DNA of 64,000 bases from Marchantia polymorpha subsp. ruderalis (lineage: Eukaryota; Streptophyta; Marchantiopsida; Marchantiales; Marchantiaceae), in NCBI GenBank assembly GCA_037833965.1, contig AP031356.1, positions 15,336,501 to 15,400,500 of the forward strand. The letters run 5' to 3'. Positions 51,566 through 61,493 of this stretch are shown piece by piece (position 1 is the stretch's first letter; every line of letters begins with the position of its first letter). A program made the position numbers and the translations under genes. The notes below the pieces were generated by a model, which ran no database searches, had not been told where the DNA came from, and saw only the letters and a list, made by a program, of their open reading frames with translations.

Positions 51566-54055
51566 GGTCCTACGCTCCTGCGGACGTCCGCGCTCTCTCG
51601 CTCCTCTCCGGCGACGCACTTCCCTTCTTCGTGGCGATCGTCGCCGTGTCCGCGCTGTTGGCTAGTAACACAAGCCTGCGCGCCTTCTGCTTCGGCCGGC
51701 TGCACACTTCGTGTAGTGGCCGCGTCGTATGGGAGCAGTGGGTTCTTGATGCTGCTCCTCCTCGGACTCCTCTCTCCATCGACGCTTCCGCGGCACTCTT
51801 GCTGCGGGTGTGCTTCTTCCCTCGTCCCTCCGTGTTGGCGGAGTAGAAGCTGGTGAGTCCTCTGCATCGGTGTCGACCTCGTTATCCCTCACATACTTCT
51901 CGGGATGGTCGACGGACAATGGCGGGAAGCGAGCGAGCTCCGCCGCGGTCAAACAATTCCTCTGCCGATAGAAATTGATCAAGAAAGGGGAGAGGTGATT
52001 GAGAGTTCCCCCCTTCTCCTCGAATGCGTGCTGTCGCATCACTCTGTGCAGGATGCTCGCCCAGTGAACTGAAGCTCCCTCCAAGATGAGCTCCACAAAA
52101 GAAACCTGCCACAAGGTGATGTAGGAGGTGCGGTGTGGCTGCAGCAATTGCAGCAGCAATTGCAGCAGCACTGCGGCTAAAGTTCGGCGGAAGCGATCTT
52201 TGTAGTCGCGGGTCTTGTACCCATTCTTGGTAGACCTCTCCCATTTGAACAATTCTACAAATTGCGCCTCGTCTTGCTTCGACACCTTGACGCTCTCACT
52301 ATCAAAGAGAAGGTACCCGTCGATGCCGGCACACCTCCCCAATGCCTGCGCCCAATCTTGGACGGTCCACCGATCTACATGCGGACGCAATCCGTGCGTA
52401 GGTGGTCGCTGTGGCTCCAGCCATTCGCGCACCATATCCACACAAATGTAATTCCATCCCCACAGCAAGAAATCGAGCTTTCTTGCAATCAGCCGCTCCT
52501 CGTAGGCACGCAACCCGTTCTGTGGAAGCCGGAGCGGCAGCATCCGCAATCTGTTCAGCTTCGACATTGCGTTCTTGAAATTAGCTTGCTCGCTAACCCT
52601 CTCTCTGCTCCGCTCGAGTTCCTTGCTCCCTCTGCAAACTCTAATCTCACTCAATTCCAAATCGCGCGCACTCAATTCTCTCTCAATCAACAAGTAATCC
52701 TCCGCGCGGCGATGTCTGGAATGTTTAACAGCTAGCAGGTGGACGCGCGCAGCTCGCACTAGAAAATGAAATCGCGAATTCAAGAATGGGGCGCCCTCCG
52801 TCTCCTGGTCGAAGGTCATGGTCGGCTCTCGGTCGTGAGGGTCGAATCACTTGATGGCCGCGCCGGCTCCGCGCTAAAACGGTCTCCTCTCTCACGCGCG
52901 GCTTCACGCTCCGCCGACTCCGATTTAACTCACACGCTCGAATTGGCAAATTTGAACTCCGCTAGCGTACTACGCAGCGGACATGGGTGCGCAGCGCCGA
53001 AGGCGGATTTCTCGCCTTGCGCGCTATACTCGTTCATACCACTCCTCGGCCAATCCCCCTGCGCCAAAAGCGTTCGTCCGCGCATCGGACAAAAGTTGAA
53101 CTCCCTTCTGCGTAGGCGGAATCCCCGGCGGAATCTCCGCCGGCGCGGAACTTCATCTGCCTGTGCGTAGGCGCTCGCCTACGCATAGGCGAATTCCGTC
53201 CGCGCTGCTGCGCTGGCGCCGAAGGCGTTGACCGCAGTCAACAGGCTCCGTCCAGTCTGTCCATTTCTTGTCTCTCCGTCGGCGCTCTCGCCGCCGTAAC
53301 TCCGTCCAACCGAAGGCGCATCCATCCGTTCCGTCCGTACGGTCCGTACGGATTTTACTACTCCGGTGGTTCCTTGCCCGTCTGCGCTGGCGCGGAAGGC
53401 GCCGTACAATTTCTATCCTCGAAGGCGCATTTCTAGGGCCGAAGGCGGATTTCTCGCCGACGCCGAAGCGCATGTGCGTAGGCGGACTTCGCTCGTCCGC
53501 CTGGGCAGAGGTTTCCTTGCCTACGCGTAGGCGACATTCGCGGCAGACATCGCGCCTACGTCAAAACCCTATTTCGCCTACGCGTAGGCGAACTGCCTTC
53601 GTCCGCGCATAGGACAAACTTTCCTCGCCTACTCGTAGGCGAGAAGCTGAGTATCTTGCGACCTTCATAACTCCCGGAGTCCTCATCCGTTTGCGGCGTT
53701 CTTGGGCTCGTTAGAACTGGCGCATCGAGCTCTTTCCAACGAGACCCTAACCAAGTCAAGGCGTTTGGGAATTGACCAAATTCTGAAGGATTCCTCTAGC
53801 GTCAAAGGCGCAGCGCCGAAGGCGGATTTTGCGCCTTGCGCCGAAGGGGTTATACCTTCAGAGCCCACATGTAGGGTGGTGTCCGTCCCCGACGTTGCAC
53901 CCAACTCCTGGATTCTACGAGTTCTCTCGAGAATCTCTGCGATCCTCCAATTTCACTCTGTTTTGATGCACCGAAGTCTATTTACACTGCTGCCGCGGTA
54001 TAGTTTTCCAAAAATGTTTTAATTCCCTCAAAAATACCAAAAGTGGGGTACCACA
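51566..54055 (-). mobile_element. Right-hand piece of outer LTR-B O1 (5' end of U3)
   Basis: Contains the N-terminal part of the LTR frame (to 52819), the palindrome-rich U3, the inverted-repeat module (53698-53748) and the LTR terminus GGGGTACCACA at 54055, followed by the duplication ATAAT (54056-54060). Its palindromes are mostly of the GCCTACGCGTAGGC type. Confidence 0.8.
51662..52819 (-). pseudogene. LTR-internal ORF of O1, N-terminal part
   Basis: Encodes MTFDQETEGAPFLNSRF..., then the conserved domain (LRAYEERLIARKLDFLLWGWN, WAQALGRCAG, TRDYKDRFRR, GGTLNHLSPFLINFYR). The rest of the frame is scattered by later insertions. This copy is among the most diverged LTR-B frames here, yet the domain motifs are conserved. 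Confidence 0.65.
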
Positions 54056-54060
54056 ATAAT

Positions 54061-54903
54061 ACATCATTCTTTTATGTTGAGAGACGACATGCAAAATATA
54101 TTGCAAGTCATTGATGTGAAATCTATATTCTCATGTCACCCAAACTTTGTTATTTCCTTTATTTATAGACTTTAACAACAGTATTATCTGAAGAATTATC
54201 AAATCGTTTTATACATGGTTTAAGCCAATAAAATTTAATATGACAAAACGATAAAATTTCTATCATATTGATATTTATAATGATTTTATTATCAATTTTT
54301 AGAATCTTTTCAAAGTATGTATTGAAATATGAAAATGAAAATTTTCAGGTTCTTATTTTTTATTAGATTTAGATTTATATAAATATCATTTAATTTTTGA
54401 TTATCAACTACAAGAAAATTGTCATTTTTATTAGAAAAAAAATTCAATAAATACAGTCTTAGCTTTCTAATCATTATCAAAAAGAAAAACTTAGTGATTA
54501 GTTTTGCCAATATTATGGTTTTAATTTTCGTATTTAATAGTATTGTAAATATGGACATGTTTTCCATAAGGAACTTGAAATTTTTATAAATTTGCACTAA
54601 AACAATAAATAACTAAAAATTTATAAATTAAAACAAAGAGAGAAGAAGGAGTACATACCGAACTACATCCGTGACCAAGAAATCCTGAAAGGACGAAATG
54701 TATAAATGACAATCTATACCCTAATTATGAGTATATGTGGTATTTATGACATCATCATCATCTAACGCTTTGGTGAGTATTGGTCCAATAACATATCCTC
54801 CCCACTTCAAAAGTTCAATAGAGAGACCATATAAATTCTCTGATTTACCATTTGCTAATTTTTTGACTTTAGTCATCACCTCTGATTAAGAAAATAAGCC
54901 TGA
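54061..54903. other. AT-rich host DNA, no gene recognised
   Basis: Strongly AT-rich with no similarity to the elements. It is the continuation of the host locus left of 25410 before the O1 insertion. It lies between two LTR-Bs in opposite orientation. I see no convincing coding or RNA gene. Confidence 0.65.
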
Positions 54904-55787
54904 TGTGGTACCCCACTTTTGGTATTTTTGAGGAAATTAAAACATTTTTGGAAAACTGTACCGCGGCAGCAGTGTTAATAGCCTTCGGTGCATCAATACA
55001 GAGTGAAATCGGAAGATCGCAGAGATTCTCGTGAGAACTCATAGAATCCAGGAGTTGGGTGCAACGTTGGGGACGGACACCACCCTACATGCGGGCTCTG
55101 AAGGAATAACTCTTTCGGCGCAAGGCGCGAAATCCGCCTTCGGCGCTAGAGGAATCCTTCAGAACTTGGTCAATTCCCAAACGCCTTGACTTGGTTAGGA
55201 TCTTGTTGGAAAGAGCTCAACGCGCTGATTCTAACGAGCCCAAGAACGCCACAAACGGATGAGGACTCCGGGAGTTATGAAGGTCGCAAGATACTCAGCT
55301 TCTCGCCTACGAGTATGCGAGGAAAGTTTGTCCTATGCGCGGACGAAGGCAGTTCGCCTACGCGTAGGCGAAATAGGGTTTGACGTCGGCGCAATGTCCG
55401 CCATGAATGTCGCCTACTCGTAGGCGAGGAAACCTTTGCCTAGGCGGACGAGCGAAGTCCGCCTACGCACAGGCGCTTCGGCGTCGGCGGGAAATCCGCC
55501 TTCGGCCCTAGAAATGCGCCTTCGGAGTTAGAAATTGTACGGCGCCTTCCGCGCCAACGCAGCAGCGCGGACGGGCGAGTACCCACCGGAGTAGCAAAAT
55601 CCGTACGGACCGTACGGACTGTACGGACGGAACGGATGAGTGCGCCTTCGGTCGGACGGAGTTACGGCGACAAGAGCGCCGACGGAGAGGCGAGAAATGG
55701 ACAGAATGGACGGAGCCTGTTGACCGCGGTCAACGCCTTCGGCGCCAGCGCAGCAGCGCGGACGGAATTCGCCTACGCGTAGGCGAG
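54904..55787 (+). mobile_element. LTR-B (S4), left piece
   Basis: Plus-strand LTR-B starting TGTGGTACCCCAC, with the inverted-repeat module (55201-55245) and GCCTACGCGTAGGC palindromes (55356-55369, 55771-55784). It is split by the solo LTR S3 and continues at 61191. Bases 55788-55792 (CACCT) are S3's target duplication. Confidence 0.8.
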
Positions 55788-55792
55788 CACCT

Positions 55793-58700
55793 TGTGGTAC
55801 CCCACTTTTGGCAATTTTGAGGAAATTAAAACATTTTTGGAAAATTGTACCCTGGCAGCATTGTAAATAGCCTTCGGTACATCAAAACAGAGTGAATCCG
55901 GAAGATCGCGGGGATTCTCGAGGGATCTTGTAGAATCTGGGATTTGGGGTGCTGCAGAAAGGACAGGCACCACCCTCCCTGCGAGCTCCGCAGTTAGGAT
56001 CTCTACGGCGCAAGGCGCAAAACCCGCCTTCGGAGGTTGCGTCCGCGGCTGTAGGGAAGCCCCCGTAATTAGGTCAACCCTTGGGCGCCTTGACCAAGTT
56101 AGGGTCCCGTTGGAAAGAGCTCGACGCGCTGATTCTAACGAGCCCAAGAACGCTTGGAACGGACGAGGACTTAGGGAGTTATCGCTACTGGAAGAAACGG
56201 AGGCGGTCGCCTACAGCGGAAGGAGTTCGCCACCGGCGCGGATTCCGCCTACGCGGAAGGGGGATTCAAGTTTTGTCCTATGCACGGACGAAGGCGTTCG
56301 CCTGTGCACAGGCGAAGTAGGGTTAGGGAAGGCGCGAAGTCCGCCTACGCACAGGCGTACGCCTGTGCACAGGCACTTCGGCGTTGGCGGAAAATCCGCC
56401 TTGGGCCCTAGAAATGCGCCTTGTGAGGTAGAAAGTGTACGGCGCCTTCCGCGCCAGCGCGGCGCCGCGTACGTCGGAAGAGCCGCCAGAGTAATCCAAT
56501 CGGTACGGACCATGCGGACGGCCCGGGTGGATGCGCTCTTGGACGGACGGAGTTGCGGCGGCGGAAGCGCCGACGGAGAGACAAGGAACGGACAGACTGG
56601 ACGGAGACGGCTGACCACGGTCAACGCCTTCCGCGCCAGCGCAGCGCCGCGGACGGAATTCGCCTGCGCACAGGCGAACGCCTGTGCACAGGAGGATGTT
56701 CAAGTTCCGCACCGGCGGAGGATCCGCCGAGGCTCCTGCCTGCGCACAGGCAGGAGTTGAATTTTTGTCCGACATGCGGACACACGCGTCAAGGCAGAAG
56801 GAGATTGGCCGAGGGACGGTACGAACAAGTGTACCGCGCAAGGCGGAAAACTCGCCTTCGGCGCCACGCCCCCATGTCCGGAGGGTGACACGCTCGCGGA
56901 GTTCAAATCCGCCAATTCGAGCGTGAGAGTTTAATCGACGACGGCGGAGCGTGAAGCCGCGCGTGAGAGGGAAGACCGTTCCAGCGTACAGCCGGCGCGG
57001 CCATCAAGTGAGACGTTCTTCACGACCAAGAGCCGACCATGACCTTCGACCGGGCGGCGGAGAACGTCCCATTCTTGAATTCGCGATTCCAATCTCTTGT
57101 GCGCGCTGCGCGCATCCATCTGCTGGCTGCGGAACATTCTCGACGTCGTCACACAGGAGATTTCTTGTTGATTGAGGGAGAAGTGAGTGCGCGTGATTTG
57201 GAATTGAGAGCGATTAGAGTTTGCCGAGAGAGAAAGAAGCGCGGGCAGTGCGGAAGTAGAATGAGCGGGCGAGCGAACCCCAGGAACGCAATGACGAGAC
57301 CGAGCAGATTGCGGATGGTGCCACTTCGCCTACCGCAGAACGGGCTGCGCGCTTTCGAAGAGCGCTTAATAGCAAGAAAGCTCGATTTCTTGCTATGGGG
57401 ATGGAATTACATCTGTGCGAATATGGTGCGCGAGTGGCTAGAGCCACAGGGACCACCCTCGCGCGGATTGCGTCCGCATGTTGATCGGTGGACAGTCCAA
57501 GATTGGGCGCAGGCGTTGGGAAGATGTGCTGGCATGCCAGGGCATCTCCTTTTCGACAGTGAGAGCATCAAGGTGACCAAGCAAGAAGAGGCGCAATTTG
57601 TGGAGCTGTTCAAGACCGGGAGGTCTACCAAGAATGGGTACAGGACCCGTGATTACAAGGATCGATTTCGCCGGACTCTGTCCGCGGCGCTGATGCAATT
57701 ACTGCAGCCGCACCGCGCCTGCTACATCACATTGTGGCAGGTCTCTTTTGTGGAGTGCGTCATCGAGGGAACTCCAATTCACTGGGCGAGCATCTTGCAC
57801 AGGGTGATGCGACAACACGCGTTTGAGGAGAAAGGGGGAACACTAAACCATCTTTCTCCTTTCCTCATCAATTTTTATCGACAGCGGAATTGTTTGACAG
57901 CGGCAGAGCTTGAACATTTTCCGCCATTGTCCATCGACCATCCCGGGAAGTATGTGCGGGAGAACGAGGTCGACACTGATGCAGAGGAGTCCCCGACTTC
58001 TACCCCATCAAGACGGAGAGACGAAGGGAGACACACTCCTGCAGCGCGAGTGCCGCGGAAGCGGCGATGGAGGGAAGAGTCCGAAGAGGAGCAGCATCAA
58101 GAACCCTCTGCTCCCATTCGACCGCGGCCGCTGTGCGAGCCATACAGCCGGCCGAAGCAGAAGGCACGCAGACTGGTGTTACCAGCTGACAGTGCGGACA
58201 CGGCGACGATTGCGACGGAGATAGGAAGTGCGTCGCCAGAGAGGCGAGAGGAAGCGCGGACGACCGCAGGAGCAACGGGCCACGCTGCAACCTCGTCGGG
58301 AGAGAGGCCGCCTACGGGCCAAGGGCCTCCGGAGTTACCACGTGCGATGCGGACAGATGTTCCGTTTGCGCACAGGCGAACCTCCGCGGACGGACGAGCC
58401 TCCGCGGACCGGCGAACACAAGTGGACGTGGATCTACGCTTACGCGTGGGAAGGAGCAGTCCGCCTGTGCACAGGCGCTCGCCTGTGCACAAGTCGCATG
58501 TGCACAGGACACCTCCGCACGTGCCGCCTGTGCACAGGCAAGAATCACCCTCGTTCCAACGCAGGAAGGGGAAGGAGCCGGCGGAAGAACCGCCTACGAG
58601 ACACCGGCCCTCGGGGCCAGACCCTCCGGCGCACCACGCGCCGCAATTTGCGCCTTCGGCGCCAGGGCCTTCGAGCCGAGGAGATACGAGCAGAGAGCGT

Positions 58701-61185
58701 GCGGAGGCCGCACCATCGGCGGGAAGTCCGCCGATAGATGCGCCTTCGGCGGTAGGGCCTATAGGCCAAGGAACATCGGGCGTGCGGCCCCCGGCCATGT
58801 CGCCTTCGGCGATAGATGTCCGCGGCGCTACGCCTGCGACGGACAAGGCGCCGGCAAATGCGCCTGCGCACGGGCCGGGCACAGTCCCCACGGACCGATC
58901 AAGGGAGCAGCAGACGGAGGAGCGGAGTGACTGTCCGCGGGATGAAATCTCGATGCGCGATGCGCAATCCAACCCCGCGCAGCCACCCTCCGCTCAATCG
59001 CCTTCGGCGACGGACGACGGCGACAGAGAGAATGCGGTAGGCAATCAACAAGCGAGCGACGGGGATGCCGCTCGGATACATTCGCCTTCCGCCTTAGACA
59101 TTTTGGCGACGAGCAGCGAGGCTGCAGCCGTGCCTTCGCAGGCAGCACACGTCGAGGACGTGCAGCCTCACTCGGGGCAGTCGCCGACACAATCAATGGC
59201 GACTGAAATTCTCCACTCGGATGATGACGACGGAGGCTCCACGGAAGAAATGTCAGGAGCAGAAGACACCGAGGAGGAGGAGGAGGAAATTGTTGGAGCG
59301 CCGGCGGCGGCGCTCTCTGAGCAGGTGATTCCGTTGCTGCGGTACTTGGATCGCAAGGTCGATAAATACGCCGACCCACTCCAGCCGGGATCTTACATCG
59401 AGTTAGTGCGCAGGCGGACTCGCACTAAAGTCCACACCAGCAAGCTATTAGCTAGAGTGGACCAGGAGTTGAGGGACTTGAAGGAGAAGCATGAGTGCTT
59501 GTGGGGACAGTACAAGCTTAATCAGAAATTCTACAAGCACTCCGAGAAGATGAAGGATGAGAAACTGGGCGAGCTCACCAAGGAGCAGGTGAAGGTCAAG
59601 GAAGCACTCGATTCTGAGCAGGCCCAGAATCGGATTTTGTCAGAGGAGCTCGTGCGACAGACGCGGTTGTTGGAACAATGTCAGCTCGCACGGCAGGCGG
59701 ATGAAGAATTAATCCGCAGGTTACAGTCAGAGTGTGGCGAATTGAGGGCGCAACGTGCTGAAGCCGAATCGCAATTAGTGATAATTGAAGAGGATCGCAG
59801 GAAGGAGGCGGATCGCACGAAGGTGGAGACGGCGAGGCGAGTCGCCCACTGTCTCAAGGGCTACGCCCACTGGGAAGTGAAGGCGCAGGAGAAACTCACA
59901 CTGCGTGAGTTTGAATTGCGCGCAGCCGGGTTGTTGTCAGGCGACAGTAGGAGTCGGCGGAAGGTAGCGAAGAAGCTCGAGGCCTTTCTGTCGAAGGCAC
60001 AGGATACCATGTCCGCCCTCGAGGGGGAGGTGTCCGCGGCGTTGCAGCGGTTGGGACTGCGTAGTCGAGCGGAAGAGTGGCAGGGTAGGGAGTTAGTGCG
60101 CGGCAGTCGGCCGCGTAGGAGACGTAGTACAGGTTCCGCGGAGTGTAGTGTAGCGTGGTTCCGTGCAGGCGTGTAGCGTAGTGCAGTGTAGTGCTAGGTA
60201 GGACTTAGAAGGTATAAAATAGTTCCAGGCGTTTTGCCTGGGGTTCTTTCCCATCAGAAGTGCAGATCAGGAACCCATTTCCTTTGCGTGTTTGTGTCCT
60301 TGAGTTCTGTCACCACGCACGAGGAGTTACAACTTAGCGTTCCGCATTTTGTAACTGAAGGCCTTCGGCCGAATGTTCAGAGCTAGTACAGTGGTTAGAG
60401 ACTTGAGTAGTTCGGAACTGCACCTGCGGGTGACTGCCGATGCTCAGAGCCAGTGACTAGTTAGATACTTGAACAGTTTCGCCCCTACACCTTCGAGTGT
60501 TTCTTTCTGATTGTACTCCTTGGGATTTTTCCCCTGAATGCCAAAGTGAAGTTTTGCTACTTCGTGTAAGCCTTGGTTGTAAATTCAGGTTACGCTGCAG
60601 CAGGTGCCTTGAGGGTAACCCCTGTAGTATTTCTGGGAATGACAAGTGCCTGAGAATTCAAACTCTTCAATAGACTGTTGTTGTGTTACTGGAATGTTTC
60701 ACAGTGAGTCCTTCAGTGCGGACCTGTGTTCTCTGCGCGTTTTGTGAGTTGAGAGTGTTGTTCACCGCGTAGGAGTGACTTCGATCCGAAGTAGGTAGTC
60801 CAAACCGGGTTTCCTACGCTAGCAGCAAGCTAGTGGAAGCCTTGTAAAAGCCGGAGTTGGAAGTCACTGCCCGCAGCTTTGCCGAGTGTGCTCGCGAGAG
60901 ACTTTCCCCCCTGAAATCTTGAGTAGAGGTCCTAACGGATCTCTGGGTTGTGTTTCTGTAGTTTCAGGTGTGTGTGTGTGTGTGTGTTACGCTGCACTGT
61001 GCGACCTCTGAGTGCGCTCCGAGTGGACACTTGCAGTATTTCTGGGAGTGACAGTCGCCTGAGAATTCAAACTCCTCAATAGTCTGTTAAAACGTGACAC
61101 TTTGTACCCTGTGTGTTCCTCTGTCCCTGTGGGTTCGACCTTTCTACCACTATATTGCAGTTTTAGCCTTTAGTGGGTTATTACA
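55793..61185 (+). mobile_element. Solo LTR-B (S3), 5,393 bp, duplication CACCT
   Basis: Complete LTR-B between CACCT at 55788-55792 and 61186-61190. Very similar to the 3' LTR of E2 (9709-15118). It contains the module (56104-56147), a whole LTR frame (57039-60176), TATA near 60213, hairpin (60225-60241), GT microsatellite near 60968-60987 and the repeated ~55-bp R/U5 segment. Confidence 0.92.
57039..60176 (+). CDS. LTR-internal ORF in solo LTR S3 (1,045 aa, looks whole)
   Basis: Third whole-looking copy of the LTR-B frame, closest to 10955-14107. It has the same domain order and the same possible second start at MTRPSRLRMVP. Differences from that copy include in-frame length changes in the PVHRR repeat and scattered substitutions. 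TATA follows the stop by about 37 bp, as in the other copies. Confidence 0.7.
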   Translation: MTFDRAAENVPFLNSRFQSLVRAARIHLLAAEHSRRRHTGDFLLIEGEVSARDLELRAIRVCRERKKRGQCGSRMSGRANPRNAMTRPSRLRMVPLRLPQNGLRAFEERLIARKLDFLLWGWNYICANMVREWLEPQGPPSRGLRPHVDRWTVQDWAQALGRCAGMPGHLLFDSESIKVTKQEEAQFVELFKTGRSTKNGYRTRDYKDRFRRTLSAALMQLLQPHRACYITLWQVSFVECVIEGTPIHWASILHRVMRQHAFEEKGGTLNHLSPFLINFYRQRNCLTAAELEHFPPLSIDHPGKYVRENEVDTDAEESPTSTPSRRRDEGRHTPAARVPRKRRWREESEEEQHQEPSAPIRPRPLCEPYSRPKQKARRLVLPADSADTATIATEIGSASPERREEARTTAGATGHAATSSGERPPTGQGPPELPRAMRTDVPFAHRRTSADGRASADRRTQVDVDLRLRVGRSSPPVHRRSPVHKSHVHRTPPHVPPVHRQESPSFQRRKGKEPAEEPPTRHRPSGPDPPAHHAPQFAPSAPGPSSRGDTSRERAEAAPSAGSPPIDAPSAVGPIGQGTSGVRPPAMSPSAIDVRGATPATDKAPANAPAHGPGTVPTDRSREQQTEERSDCPRDEISMRDAQSNPAQPPSAQSPSATDDGDRENAVGNQQASDGDAARIHSPSALDILATSSEAAAVPSQAAHVEDVQPHSGQSPTQSMATEILHSDDDDGGSTEEMSGAEDTEEEEEEIVGAPAAALSEQVIPLLRYLDRKVDKYADPLQPGSYIELVRRRTRTKVHTSKLLARVDQELRDLKEKHECLWGQYKLNQKFYKHSEKMKDEKLGELTKEQVKVKEALDSEQAQNRILSEELVRQTRLLEQCQLARQADEELIRRLQSECGELRAQRAEAESQLVIIEEDRRKEADRTKVETARRVAHCLKGYAHWEVKAQEKLTLREFELRAAGLLSGDSRSRRKVAKKLEAFLSKAQDTMSALEGEVSAALQRLGLRSRAEEWQGRELVRGSRPRRRRSTGSAECSVAWFRAGV

Positions 61186-61190
61186 CACCT

Positions 61191-61493
61191 ACGCACAGGC
61201 AGATGAAGTTCCGCGCCGGCGGAGATTCTGCCGGGGATTCCGCCTACGCAGAAGGGAGTTCAACTTTTGTCCGATGCGCGGACGATCGCCTTCGGCGGAG
61301 GGGGATTGGCCGAAGAATGTTACGAACGAGTGTAGCGCAAGGCGAGAAATCCGCCTTCGGCGCTGCGCACCCATGTCCGCTGCGTAGTACGCTAGCGGAT
61401 TTCAAATTGCCAATTCAAGCGTGTGAGTTAAGTCGGCATCGGCGGAGCGTGAAGCCGCGCGTGAGAGAGGAGGCCGTTATAGCGCGGAGCCGG
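61191..61493 (+). mobile_element. LTR-B (S4), right piece
   Basis: Continuation of S4 after the CACCT duplication, up to the region just before the LTR frame. At 61494 the sequence jumps to a point further upstream in an LTR-B, so S4 is joined to another copy. Confidence 0.7.

Larger units (their letters stand above)
25415..54055 (-). mobile_element. Outer LTR-B insertion (O1) with nested elements
   Basis: An LTR-B in minus orientation bounded by ATAAT on both sides and split by later insertions. Its own pieces are the left end (shared with the copy 25415-28617), 28618-29782, 39875-39925, 45293-46238 and 51566-54055. With about 0.7 kb for the left end these sum to roughly 5.36 kb, the normal LTR-B length, so it is most simply a solo LTR. 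Insertions into it: another LTR-B, the Tat-like element, and two solo LTR-Bs. Confidence 0.8.

Noticed and set aside
54310-54597. A 95-codon AT-rich frame in the host stretch
   Set aside because: Composition is almost entirely I, K, N, L and F, as expected of random AT-rich DNA; there is no motif.
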